From Cellulomonas sp. RIT-PI-Y (GTDB lineage Bacteria; Actinomycetota; Actinomycetes; Actinomycetales; Cellulomonadaceae): 64,000 bases of DNA. The stretch is taken from assembly GCF_025642745.1 (NCBI RefSeq), contig NZ_JANZKP010000002.1, positions 62,001 to 126,000 on the forward strand. Reading direction: 5' to 3'. This document shows, piece after piece, positions 52,153 through 61,899 of this stretch (position 1 is the stretch's first letter; the number at the start of each line of letters is the position of its first letter). A program made the translations under genes and the position numbers. The notes under the pieces were generated by a model. It was not told where the DNA came from and made no database searches. It saw only the letters and a program-made list of their open reading frames with translations.

Positions 52153-54867
52153 ATGGGCCAGGGGAACTCGGAGGGCAACGCGCCGGAGGACACCACCCCC
52201 GACGCGGCGCGGGAGCAGGCGGACGACGCCGCTCCGGTGAGCCCGAACAGCCCGACGCCGACGGAGGCGGATGCCGCCACTCGGCAGGACCCGGTGGTCC
52301 AGGACGTGGTCGACGACGCGGCCGACCCGCATGCCGAGACGATCGTGCCGGCCGACGTGTCCGCGAGCGAGCCCGGTGCTGTCGAGCCTGGTGCCGACAA
52401 GTCCGGTTCCGACGGGCCTGGCGACGACGGGCCTGGTGCCGACAAGTCCGGTTCCGACGTACCCGTTGCAGGCACGGTCGGTGCGGACGAGCCCGGCGCT
52501 GAGGGGCGGGGCGCCGTCGCGACCGGTGCCGATGGGACCGGTGCGGACCAGTCCGAGCGCCCCACGGCCGGCGACGGCGAGCTGCCCCGCGAGTCCGAGC
52601 CCTCTCGCGAGTCCGAGCACTCCCGCGAGCCGGAGACCGAGCCGGCGCCTGCGGCAGAACCGGCGCCCGCGGTAGAGCCGGCGCCCACACCGGCGCCGAG
52701 CTCCTCGCCGGAACCGATCGACGCGTCCCCGGTCGCCGAGACCCCGGCGCGGACCGCTGTCCCGGCGTCCGACGACACGCGCACGCGCAGCACCCCGGTG
52801 GACCCCGCCGGTGACCCGCGCACGCGGGCGGCCGCGGCCCTCGCCGCCGCGGCGGCCGCGGCAGCGGCCGAGGTGGATGCCCGCTCTGCGTCCGACAGCG
52901 CCTCGGCGACCCCCGCCGACGCTCCGGTCACGCCCGGGTCCACCGAGAGCCCGAACACACCGCCCGCCACCGCACCCGCCGCCGACGCGGCGCCCGCGAC
53001 CGCTGCGATGCCCGCGACCGCCGCCACGACCGAGATCGCGGCGACGCCCACGACCACCGCGGCGACGCCCACGACCACAGCGGCACCCATGACCGCGGCG
53101 ACCCCCGTCGCCGCAGCCGGCACCCCGGAGGAGGGGTCTCCGCTGGACGTCTTCGAGTCCGAGCCCACCCGGAACCGTCGCTGGTGGCGTCCGGTGTTGA
53201 TCGTCGCCGGAGTGCTCGTGGTGCTGGGCGGCGCCTACGTCGGTGGCGCGTACGCGCTGGCCGACCGCGTGCCGCGAGGGACCACGGTCGCCGGGATCGA
53301 GGTCGGCGGGATGTCCGCCGCCGACGCCCGGACCGCCCTGACCGACGGCCTGGCCGCGCGCTCCTCGCAGCCGATCACGGTCACCGCCCGCGAGGTCAGC
53401 GGGACCCTGGACCCGGCGACGGCGGGGCTCAGGCTCGACGTGGACGCCACCGTGGACGCGCTGACCGGCATCGATCTGCGCCCGCAGCGGATGTGGCAGC
53501 ACCTGGCCGGTGGTGGCGAGGAGCAGCCGGTGACCGCCGTGGACGAGCAGGCGCTGGACGCCGCGGTGCAGGACCTGGCCGGCGTGCTGATGCTGGAGCC
53601 GGTGGACGGGTCGGTGGTGTTCGTCGACGGAGCGCCGCAGGGCGTCGCCGCGGTCGACGGCTGGTCGCTGGACGCCGAGGGCGCGCGCAGCACGCTGGAG
53701 GACGGCTGGCTGACCGAGGCGCTGCCGATCGAGCTGCCGAGCGACACCGTGGCCCCGACCATCACCCAGGACGAGGTCGACCGGGTGGTCCGGGACGTGG
53801 CGAGCGCGGTGGTGTCGGGGCCGGTGACCGTGAGTGTCGCGGACCAGTCGGCGGAGCTGCCGGTGGACGTGCTGGTCGGCGCGGCGTCGTTCGTGCCGCA
53901 GGAGTCCGAGCTGGTGCTGCAGATGGACGGCGCGTCGCTGGTGAACCAGGTGGTGACGCGGACGTCCGATCTGCTGACCACCGCGGCGGACGCGACCTTC
54001 CAGTTCCAGGACGGAGCACCGGTGATCGTGCCGGGCACCCCGGGGACGACGTTGGACCCGGCCACGGTGGGCACGGCGGTGGCGACGGCGGCGGAGAGCA
54101 CCTCCGAGCGGACCGCGGCCGTCGAGCTGGTGGAGTCCGACCCGTCGCAGAGCACGGAGGCGCTGCAGGCGCTGGGCGTGACGTCGGCGATCTCGGAGTT
54201 CTCCACCCCGCTGACCAGTGAGCCGAAGCGGACCCAGAACATCACCGCCGGCGCCGCCGCGATCAACGGCACCCTGATCCGGCCGGGGGAGACCTTCTCC
54301 CTGACCGAGGCGCTCGGCCCGATCGACGCCGCGCACGGGTTCGTCCAGGCCGGCGCGATCGTGAACGGCGAGCACTCGGACGCCTGGGGCGGTGGCCTGT
54401 CGCAGCTGTCGACCACCACCTTCAACGCCGCGTTCGAGGCCGGGATGGAGGACGTGGAGCACACCCCGCACTCCGAGTGGTTCACCCGTTACCCGGCCGG
54501 TCGCGAGGCGACGCTGTACACCGGGTCGATCGACATGAAGTGGAAGAACACCACGCCCTACGGGGTGCTGGTGCAGGCCTACGTCGCGGACGGCAAGACC
54601 TGGGTCCGGCTGTGGAGCACCCCGTACTACGAGGTGTCGATCAGCTCCGGGGCGAAGACCAACGTGGTCTCGCCGACGACGGTGTACAACACCTCGCCGA
54701 CCTGCTCGGCGTCGTCCGCGGGCAACCCGGGCTTCAGTATCAGCGTGACCCGGACGGTCTCGCTCAACGGCGAGGTGCAGGGCACCGACAACCTGTCCTG
54801 GCGGTACAAGGCGCAGAACAAGGTGATCTGCGGCGCCGACCCGGCGACGGCCGCACCGGCGGGCTGA
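52153..54867 (+). CDS. VanW-domain membrane protein with peptidoglycan-binding region
   Basis: A 904-residue surface protein. Residues 1-335 are a disordered acidic, then Ala/Pro/Thr-rich region that would lie in the cytoplasm. A membrane helix follows (about 344-366, PVLIVAGVLVVLGGAYVGGAYAL), then G5/PG-binding-4 repeats (VAGIEVGGMSAADARTAL) and a second copy region. The VanW domain (about 690-890) holds QNITAGAAAINGTLIRPGETFSL, GGGLSQLSTTTFNAAFEAGM and YGVLVQAYV. The VanW family has unknown biochemistry; it was named after a vancomycin-resistance cluster, but this gene alone is no evidence for resistance. ATG at 52153 follows AGAAGGGA. Confidence 0.85.
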   Translation: MGQGNSEGNAPEDTTPDAAREQADDAAPVSPNSPTPTEADAATRQDPVVQDVVDDAADPHAETIVPADVSASEPGAVEPGADKSGSDGPGDDGPGADKSGSDVPVAGTVGADEPGAEGRGAVATGADGTGADQSERPTAGDGELPRESEPSRESEHSREPETEPAPAAEPAPAVEPAPTPAPSSSPEPIDASPVAETPARTAVPASDDTRTRSTPVDPAGDPRTRAAAALAAAAAAAAAEVDARSASDSASATPADAPVTPGSTESPNTPPATAPAADAAPATAAMPATAATTEIAATPTTTAATPTTTAAPMTAATPVAAAGTPEEGSPLDVFESEPTRNRRWWRPVLIVAGVLVVLGGAYVGGAYALADRVPRGTTVAGIEVGGMSAADARTALTDGLAARSSQPITVTAREVSGTLDPATAGLRLDVDATVDALTGIDLRPQRMWQHLAGGGEEQPVTAVDEQALDAAVQDLAGVLMLEPVDGSVVFVDGAPQGVAAVDGWSLDAEGARSTLEDGWLTEALPIELPSDTVAPTITQDEVDRVVRDVASAVVSGPVTVSVADQSAELPVDVLVGAASFVPQESELVLQMDGASLVNQVVTRTSDLLTTAADATFQFQDGAPVIVPGTPGTTLDPATVGTAVATAAESTSERTAAVELVESDPSQSTEALQALGVTSAISEFSTPLTSEPKRTQNITAGAAAINGTLIRPGETFSLTEALGPIDAAHGFVQAGAIVNGEHSDAWGGGLSQLSTTTFNAAFEAGMEDVEHTPHSEWFTRYPAGREATLYTGSIDMKWKNTTPYGVLVQAYVADGKTWVRLWSTPYYEVSISSGAKTNVVSPTTVYNTSPTCSASSAGNPGFSISVTRTVSLNGEVQGTDNLSWRYKAQNKVICGADPATAAPAG

Positions 54868-54868
54868 G

Positions 54869-55087
54869 TCAGCGGCGCGGCCGGGGGACGAGTTTGCCGA
54901 GGGCGATCTCCGACCCCGGCACCCGCACGTCGCCGTGCCGCCGGGTGCGGAGCAGCACACCGTGGTCGTCGACCTCGACCAGGTCGCCGACCACGTCGGT
55001 GAACAGGTGGGTGTCGCCCTCGGGCAGCCGTCGCCGGACCATCGCGCGGGCGCCCACCGGCCAGCTCCGCCAGGGGCCGTCGCTCAT
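54869..55087 (-). CDS. Small SH3-like domain protein beside fdxA
   Basis: A 72-residue beta-rich protein beginning MSDGPWRSWPVGARAMVRRR. It looks like the N-terminal SH3-like barrel (VGARAMVRRRLPEG, TDVVGDLVEVDDHGVLLRTR, VRVPGSEIALGKLVP) that in other actinobacteria is fused to a GNAT acetyltransferase beside fdxA. Here the acetyltransferase part is absent, with no remnant in the adjacent bases. The ATG at 55087 has GAGGAGG 6 bases upstream. It ends one base after the convergent VanW stop and is divergent from fdxA. Confidence 0.65.
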   Translation of the reverse strand: MSDGPWRSWPVGARAMVRRRLPEGDTHLFTDVVGDLVEVDDHGVLLRTRRHGDVRVPGSEIALGKLVPRPRR

Positions 55088-55196
55088 GGTGCCTCCTCGC
55101 CGCGTCACCGACCGTGCAGGTGAGCGATACTAGGCCGAGCTGACCTGAAGGATTGTGCAACCGCCCGGCAGTCGCGGGGCGTGCGGAGGACAAGTC

Positions 55197-55523
55197 GTGA
55201 CCTATGTGATCGCCCAGCCCTGTGTGGATGTCAAGGACAAGGCCTGCATCGAGGAGTGCCCGGTCGACTGCATCTACGAGGGCAAGCGCTCGCTGTACAT
55301 CCACCCCGACGAATGCGTGGACTGCGGCGCCTGTGAACCGGTCTGCCCGGTGGAGGCGATCTACTACGAGGACGACGTCCCGGAGCAGTGGGCCGACTAC
55401 TACAAGGCGAACGTCGAGTTCTTCGACGGCGTCGGGTCGCCCGGCGGTGCGGCCAAGATGGGTCAGATCGACAAGGACCACCCGGTGATCGCCACCCTCC
55501 CGCTGCAGGTGCACGGCGACTGA
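55197..55523 (+). CDS. fdxA: 7Fe ferredoxin FdxA
   Basis: A 108-residue electron carrier with one 3Fe-4S and one 4Fe-4S cluster. The first half shows CVDVKDKACIEECPVDCIYE, whose C-x7-C-x3-C-P spacing is the 7Fe form. The second shows CVDCGACEPVCPVEAI. The acidic C-terminal helix DVPEQWADYYKANVEFF is typical of the Mycobacterium/Streptomyces FdxA type. Start is the GTG at 55197 with GGAGGA 6 bases ahead; a frame from 55155 is open. Promoter-like GATACT stands at 55126. The stop overlaps the dapC start (TGATG), a pairing widespread in actinobacteria. Confidence 0.93.
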   Translation: MTYVIAQPCVDVKDKACIEECPVDCIYEGKRSLYIHPDECVDCGACEPVCPVEAIYYEDDVPEQWADYYKANVEFFDGVGSPGGAAKMGQIDKDHPVIATLPLQVHGD

Positions 55524-56644
55524 TGGGCCTGTTCACCGCCGCGCTGCCGGACTTCCCCTGGGACACCCTCACCCCGTTCGCCGACCGCGCCCGGTCGCAC
55601 CCGGACGGCATCGTCGACCTGTCGGTGGGCACCCCGGTCGATCCGACCCCGGAGCTGCTGCGCCGGGCGCTGGCCGACGCCGCGGACTCCCCGGGCTACC
55701 CGCAGACCTGGGGCACCCCGGCGCTGCGGGCCGCCGTCGCGGACTGGTTCGACCGTCGGCGCGGTGTGCCGGGCCTGGACCCGGCGGGGGTGCTGCCCAC
55801 GGTCGGCTCCAAGGAGATGGTGGCCCTGCTACCCGCGCTGCTCGGAGCGGGCGCCGGTGATCTGGTGCTGCACCCGGCCGCCGCGTACCCGACCTACGAC
55901 GTCGGCGCCCGCCTGGCCGGCGCGACCCCGGTGCCGACCACCGACCCGGTGGCCGTGCTGACCGGACCGGAGGGTCCGAAGGTCCGGTTGGTCTGGCTGA
56001 ACTCACCCGGCAACCCGGACGGTTCGGTGCTGGGCGTGGACCAGCTGCGCGCGGTGGTCGAGGCCGCCCGTGCGGTCGGTGCGGTCGTCGCCTCGGACGA
56101 GTGCTACGCCGAACTGCCGTGGGCCGAGCCCTGGGCCTCCGACGGGGTGCCGAGCCTGCTCGACCCGCGGGTGACCGACGGCGACCACCGCGGCCTGCTG
56201 GTCCTCTACTCGCTGTCCAAGCAGTCCAATCTGGCGGGCTACCGTGCGGCGTTCACCGCGGGGGACCCGGAGCTGGTCGCGGCTCTGCTGGCGACCCGGA
56301 AGCACGCCGGGATGATCGTGCCCGGCCCGGTGCAGGCCGCGATGACGGTGGCCCTGGGCGACGACGCGCACGTGGCCGCGCAGCGGGAGGTCTACCGCGC
56401 CCGCCGGGCGACCCTGCTGCCCGCGCTGACCGGCACCGGTCTGCGGCTGGACGGCTCCGAGGCGGGCCTCTACCTGTGGGTGACCGCGGGGGAGGACTGC
56501 TGGGCGACGGTCGAACGGTTGGCCGGGCTCGGGATCCTGGTCGCGCCCGGTGCGTTCTACGGCGCGCCGCAGCACGTGCGGGTGGCGCTGACCGCCACCG
56601 ACGAGCGGATCGCCACGGCGGCCGCCCGACTCGCCACCGTGTGA
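55523..56644 (+). CDS. dapC: N-succinyldiaminopimelate aminotransferase DapC
   Basis: PLP enzyme of the succinylase branch of lysine and meso-diaminopimelate synthesis; it aminates N-succinyl-2-amino-6-ketopimelate. The 373-residue class I aminotransferase has the substrate loop IVDLSVGTPVDPTPELLR (about 32-49), NSPGNPDGSVLG, SDECYAELPW, the PLP lysine in YSLSKQSNLAGYR and the C-terminal Arg in VRVAL. Translational coupling to fdxA and proximity to dapD and dapE support DapC over other aminotransferases. Between this gene and gltA, 173 bases hold only promoter-type sequence. Confidence 0.9.
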   Translation: MGLFTAALPDFPWDTLTPFADRARSHPDGIVDLSVGTPVDPTPELLRRALADAADSPGYPQTWGTPALRAAVADWFDRRRGVPGLDPAGVLPTVGSKEMVALLPALLGAGAGDLVLHPAAAYPTYDVGARLAGATPVPTTDPVAVLTGPEGPKVRLVWLNSPGNPDGSVLGVDQLRAVVEAARAVGAVVASDECYAELPWAEPWASDGVPSLLDPRVTDGDHRGLLVLYSLSKQSNLAGYRAAFTAGDPELVAALLATRKHAGMIVPGPVQAAMTVALGDDAHVAAQREVYRARRATLLPALTGTGLRLDGSEAGLYLWVTAGEDCWATVERLAGLGILVAPGAFYGAPQHVRVALTATDERIATAAARLATV

Positions 56645-56817
56645 GGCGGGTCACACCTCGCCGTCTCCCCTCGGGATGGTCGCCGCGCCGCACGTCACGT
56701 ACGGTGCTGGCGGGTCGCATCCCCGGCCCTCGGGCGAGGCGCCGCACCGTAGCCGCAGCCGTACCCCGCTCTGGGTGATCCACCCCTGAACACCACCCCC
56801 GCCCGAGGAGGAGCGCC

Positions 56818-58085
<1,268 letters not shown>

Positions 58086-58110
<25 letters not shown>

Positions 58111-58991
58111 CCGGCCAGGGTGACCGCCACCGTTCCCGCCGGGAGCGAGTCGGCGGCGGTCGCCCAGCCGTCGCCGGCCCGGTCCCAGAGCCGGTCGCCG
58201 ACCTGGACCCCGACCACCTGCTGCTCGGCGGCCACCGCGACCGCCCACTGCGCCACCGCCCAGCCGGATCGGCTCGCCTCGGCGCCGGAGGCCGCGGCGA
58301 GCGCGTCGGTCGACAGCAGCAGCCGGCTCCCGTCGGCGGACCCGTCGGTGGACGACAGCACCGTCCCGGCGAAGTCCCGCTGCACCCGGGTGCCGAAGGC
58401 GTCGCCCGACCCGGGCTGCTCCGGGGTCGACAGGTCGCAGGTGAGCGCGGCGGTGGACCACCCGGTGAGGGCCGAGGCCCACGCCCGCGCGCGTGGCTCG
58501 TGCTGGGCGTAGGCGTCCGGGAACGCCGAGCGCTGGACCGCCTGGGCCGCCTCGGTGACGGCCATGTCGGTGTACCCGGCCACGTCGGCCAGCCCGTCGT
58601 AGAACTTCCCGGTCGAGTACACCGGGTCCATGATCTGCTCCACGGTGCCCCAGCCCTGGGAGGGCCGCTGCTGGAACAGCCCGACCGAATCCCGGTCGCC
58701 GTAGTCGATGTTGATCAGCCGCGACTCCTGCAGCGCGGTCGCCAGGCCGATCGTCGCTGCGCGGGCGGGCATCCCGCGCTGCATCGAGGTCACGGCGATC
58801 AGCGCGGCGTTGTCCGCCTGGGCGGCGGACAGCTCCCAGGATGTGCCGTCGCTCTCGGCCACGCAGCGGTTGCTCGCGGTGTCCGGGGCCCCGGTCTGGC
58901 GGATCAGCCAGACCGCCGCGCCGACCACCGCGACCAGCAGGACCAGTGCGGTCAGGGCGGCACAGCCGAGACGGGAACGCCGGGCCGCCAT
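58086..58991 (-). CDS. Lysozyme-fold (transglycosylase-like) membrane-anchored protein
   Basis: A 301-residue protein with a signal anchor (about 10-28). Its central domain resembles the actinobacterial transglycosylase/peptidoglycan-hydrolase-like family: IGLATALQESRLINIDYGDR with a glutamate in the catalytic place, then DSVGLFQQRPSQGWGTVEQ and STGKFYDGLADVAGY. Two cysteines (NRCVAE and ALTCDLS) may form a disulfide. A C-terminal Ala/Ser-rich domain of about 100 residues is specific. It follows dapD with a one-base overlap (TGATG), so wall precursor synthesis and wall turnover are coupled. It overlaps the gltA end by 25 bases. Relatives are often mislabelled heavy metal transporters. Confidence 0.72.
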
Positions 58992-59923
58992 CAGTTCGCG
59001 TGCAGCGCCGCGTTCAACGTGATGCCGCTGCCGCTCCGGGCCACGACCTCGACCCCGCCGGTCAGCGAGTTGCGGCGGAACAGCAGACCGTTCACGCCGG
59101 AGAGCTCGCGCGCCTTCACCACCCGACCGTCACCGACGATCGTCACCTTGGTGCCCGCCGTGACGTAGAGCCCGGCCTCGATCACACAGTCGTCGCCGAG
59201 CGCGATGCCCAGACCGGCGTTGGCGCCGAGCAGGGACCGCTCGCCGATCGACACCACCTCGCGGCCGCCGCCGGACAGGGTGCCCATGATCGAGGCGCCG
59301 CCGCCGATGTCCGACCCCTCGCCGACCACCACGCCGGCCGAGATCCGGCCCTCGACCATGGAGGTGCCGAGCGTCCCGGCGTTGAAGTTCACGAAGCCCT
59401 CGTGCATCACGGTGGTGCCGGTGGCCAGGTGCGCGCCGAGCCGGACCCGGTCCGCGTCCGCGATCCGCACCCCGGTGGGCAGCACGTAGTCGACCATCCG
59501 CGGGAACTTGTCCACGCCGAAGACGCTGATCCGCTGGCCGGAGACCAGGTGCCGTCCGCGCACGTCCTCGAACCCGTCGACCGCGCACGGGCCGCGGTCG
59601 GTCCACACCACGTTCGGCAGCACCCCGAAGATCCCGTCCAGGTTCATCCCGTGCGGCCGGACCAGGCGGTGCGACAGCAGGTGCAGGCGGAGGTAGGCGT
59701 CGGCGGTGGTCGCCGGGGCGGTGTCCAGGTCGATCACCGTGCGCACGGCCTCGATCCGCACGCCACGCAGCGGGTCCTCGCCCTCACCCGCGAGCAGCGA
59801 GGGCCCGGCACCGTCGTCCGAGGGCTCACCGAGGGCGGGCGCCGGGTACCAGGTGTCCAGGACGCTGCCGTCGGTCGCGATCGTGGCCAGTCCCCAGCCC
59901 CAGGCGGTACGCATGTCGGTCAT
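58991..59923 (-). CDS. dapD: Tetrahydrodipicolinate N-succinyltransferase DapD
   Basis: Adds succinate to tetrahydrodipicolinate in meso-diaminopimelate synthesis. This is the actinobacterial DapD type (310 residues): an N-terminal alpha/beta domain, then a left-handed beta-helix of hexapeptide repeats such as [40 protein letters not shown] and [21 protein letters not shown], and a C-terminal beta cap. The frame includes ATG 59944, but ATG 59923 lies 7 bases after the TAGGCT box and is taken as the leaderless start. Divergent from dapE over 41 bases; same strand as, and overlapping, the muralytic-type gene. Confidence 0.93.
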   Translation of the reverse strand: MTDMRTAWGWGLATIATDGSVLDTWYPAPALGEPSDDGAGPSLLAGEGEDPLRGVRIEAVRTVIDLDTAPATTADAYLRLHLLSHRLVRPHGMNLDGIFGVLPNVVWTDRGPCAVDGFEDVRGRHLVSGQRISVFGVDKFPRMVDYVLPTGVRIADADRVRLGAHLATGTTVMHEGFVNFNAGTLGTSMVEGRISAGVVVGEGSDIGGGASIMGTLSGGGREVVSIGERSLLGANAGLGIALGDDCVIEAGLYVTAGTKVTIVGDGRVVKARELSGVNGLLFRRNSLTGGVEVVARSGSGITLNAALHAN

Positions 59924-59930
59924 GGGCGAA

Positions 59931-59956
59931 AGCCTACGGGGCATCCGGTCTAGGGT
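59931..59956. promoter_or_regulatory. Back-to-back leaderless promoters of dapD and dapE
   Basis: On the minus strand TAGGCT (59936-59931) is 7 bases from the dapD ATG. On the plus strand TAGGGT (59951-59956) is 8 bases from the dapE ATG. Only 14 bases separate the boxes, so each -35 must overlap the other gene's start region and the two promoters probably compete. Confidence 0.6.
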
Positions 59957-59964
59957 CGGGGGCC

Positions 59965-61044
59965 ATGAGCCCCGCCGAGCTGGACCTGACCGCCGACCTG
60001 ACCACCCTGACCGCCCGGCTGTGCGACCTGCGGTCGGTCAGCGGCGAGGAACGGGCACTGGCCGACGCGGTGGAGTCGGCGCTCCGGACGCTCCCGCACC
60101 TCAGCGTGGACCGGGACGGCGACGCGGTGGTGGCCCGGACGACCCTGGGCCGGGCCAGCCGGGTCGTGATCGCCGGGCACCTCGACACGGTCCCGGTCGC
60201 AGGCAACCTCCCGACCCGGTTGGACGAGGGGATCCTCTGGGGCCGCGGCACGGTGGACATGAAGGGTGGCGTGGCGGTGCAGCTGGCGCTGGCCGCCGAG
60301 CTCACCGAGCCGAGCCGGGACCTCACCTGGGTGTTCTACGACCACGAGGAGGTCGACGCGTCGCTGAACGGCCTGGGCCGGATCGCCCGGAACCACCCGG
60401 AGTGGCTGGCCGCCGACTTCGCGGTGCTGTGCGAGCCGACCGACGCCGGGCTGGAGGGCGGCTGCAACGGCACCCTGCGCGCGGAGATCGAGGTCACCGG
60501 GGTCGCCGCCCACTCCGCCCGCGCGTGGACCGGCCGGAACGCGATCCACGACGCCGCGACCGTGCTGAACCGGTTGGCCGCCTACACCCCGGCGGAGATC
60601 GAGGTCGACGGGCTGGTCTACCGCGAGGGCCTGAACGCGGTGCTGATCTCCGGCGGGATCGCCACCAACGTCATCCCGGACCGCACCGTGGTCACCGTGA
60701 ACTACCGCTTCGCCCCCTCCCGCACGGTGGAGCAGGCCGCGACGCACGTCCGCGAGCTGTTCGACGGCTTCGAGGTGCGGGTCACCGACTCGGCCGCGGG
60801 GGCCCGTCCGGGTCTGGACGACCCGGTGGCCGCCGACTTCGCCGCCGCCGTGCTGGCGGTGACCGGGGGAGTGCCGGCGCCCAAGTACGGCTGGACGGAT
60901 GTCGCCCGGTTCTCCGCGCTCGGCGTCCCGGCGGTGAACTTCGGGCCGGGCGATCCGCTGCTGGCGCACAAGGACGACGAGCGCCTGCCGGTGCAGCAGC
61001 TGGACCAGTGCCGGGACGCGCTGCGGGCCTGGCTGACCGCCTGA
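59965..61044 (+). CDS. dapE: Succinyl-diaminopimelate desuccinylase DapE
   Basis: Di-zinc M20 hydrolase that releases L,L-diaminopimelate and succinate. The 359 residues show the metal ligands: His-x-Asp in AGHLDTVPV (about 71-79), the Asp in [10 protein letters not shown], the catalytic Glu-Glu in [12 protein letters not shown], ligands in VLCEPTD, and the final His in [13 protein letters not shown]. The dimerisation lid domain (about 170-280) has [16 protein letters not shown] and [12 protein letters not shown] start 8 bases after its -10 box. Together with dapC and dapD this covers three steps of the succinylase route in 5.5 kb. Confidence 0.93.
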   Translation: MSPAELDLTADLTTLTARLCDLRSVSGEERALADAVESALRTLPHLSVDRDGDAVVARTTLGRASRVVIAGHLDTVPVAGNLPTRLDEGILWGRGTVDMKGGVAVQLALAAELTEPSRDLTWVFYDHEEVDASLNGLGRIARNHPEWLAADFAVLCEPTDAGLEGGCNGTLRAEIEVTGVAAHSARAWTGRNAIHDAATVLNRLAAYTPAEIEVDGLVYREGLNAVLISGGIATNVIPDRTVVTVNYRFAPSRTVEQAATHVRELFDGFEVRVTDSAAGARPGLDDPVAADFAAAVLAVTGGVPAPKYGWTDVARFSALGVPAVNFGPGDPLLAHKDDERLPVQQLDQCRDALRAWLTA

Positions 61045-61055
61045 GCCCCGACCCG

Positions 61056-61061
61056 TACAGT
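61056..61061 (+). promoter_or_regulatory. -10 box of leaderless LOG-family gene
   Basis: TACAGT lies 7 bases ahead of the ATG at 61069, directly after the dapE stop. Confidence 0.45.
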
Positions 61062-61068
61062 CGGGGCC

Positions 61069-61899
61069 ATGAGCGACGACGGCATCTCCGTCCCCGGTTC
61101 CGGCTATCGCAAAGGTCCGGTGCTGCTGCGCCGGGACCAGATCCCGACGACGACCACCGATCAGCGACTGCTCGCCGGCGGTGACGGCGCGAACTGGCTG
61201 CACGGCGACCCCTGGCGGGTGATGCGGATCCAGAGCGAGTTCGTGGAGGGCTTCGGCGCCCTGGCCGAGGTCGGCCCCGCGGTCAGCGTGTTCGGCTCCG
61301 CCCGCGTCAAGCCGGAGCACCCGGACTTCGCGCTGGCCGAGGAGGTGGGTCGCCGCCTGGTCGAGGCCGGGTACGCGGTGATCACCGGTGGCGGCCCGGG
61401 CATCATGTCCGCCGCGAACAAGGGCGCCTCCGAGGCGGGCGGGCTGTCGATCGGCCTGGGCATCGAGCTGCCGTTCGAGCACGGGATGAACCCCTGGGTC
61501 GACCTCGGGGTGAACTTCCGCTACTTCTTCGCCCGGAAGACGATGTTCGTGAAGTACGCCGAGGGCTTCATCGTGCTGCCCGGCGGCTTCGGCACCTTCG
61601 ACGAGCTGTTCGAGGCGCTGACCCTGGTGCAGACGCACAAGGTGGTCGAGTTCCCGATCGTGCTGGTCGGCACCGAGTACTGGCAGGGGCTGCTGGACTG
61701 GGCCCGCGGGCCGGTGCTGGACCGCGGGATGATCTCCGAGGCCGATCTGGCGTTGATCAAGCTGGTGGACGACCCCGCCGAGGCGGTGCAGATCGTCGCC
61801 GAGCGTGGTGCGGAGCTGCGTGCCGCCGAGCAGGCGGTCCGCGAGGAGCAGGAGACCGAGCAGGACGCCGCCGCCGACGCGGCGTACCGCGAGGGATGA
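61069..61899 (+). CDS. LOG-family nucleoside monophosphate phosphoribohydrolase
   Basis: A 276-residue Rossmann-fold protein of the LOG/TIGR00730 family, often mislabelled as lysine decarboxylase. The nucleotide-binding motifs GGGPGIM (about 105-111) and PGGFGTFDE (about 165-173) match GGGxGxM and PGGxGTxxE. Such enzymes cut purine nucleoside monophosphates, including cytokinin ribotides, to free base and ribose 5-phosphate. An N-terminal extension of about 50 residues and a Glu-rich C-tail are present. It follows dapE and its stop overlaps the FolP2-like gene (ATGA), the same order as dapE-Rv1205-folP2 in M. tuberculosis. Confidence 0.88.
   Translation: MSDDGISVPGSGYRKGPVLLRRDQIPTTTTDQRLLAGGDGANWLHGDPWRVMRIQSEFVEGFGALAEVGPAVSVFGSARVKPEHPDFALAEEVGRRLVEAGYAVITGGGPGIMSAANKGASEAGGLSIGLGIELPFEHGMNPWVDLGVNFRYFFARKTMFVKYAEGFIVLPGGFGTFDELFEALTLVQTHKVVEFPIVLVGTEYWQGLLDWARGPVLDRGMISEADLALIKLVDDPAEAVQIVAERGAELRAAEQAVREEQETEQDAAADAAYREG

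Noticed and set aside
52360-52560. Tandem repeat array or CRISPR-like structure in the VanW gene
   Set aside because: The repeats are in frame, degenerate and encode low-complexity protein; there is no constant repeat with unique spacers.
52153-54867. Vancomycin-resistance determinant
   Set aside because: Only a VanW domain is present; none of the vanH, vanA/B or vanX-type enzymes occurs nearby, and VanW is not needed for resistance.
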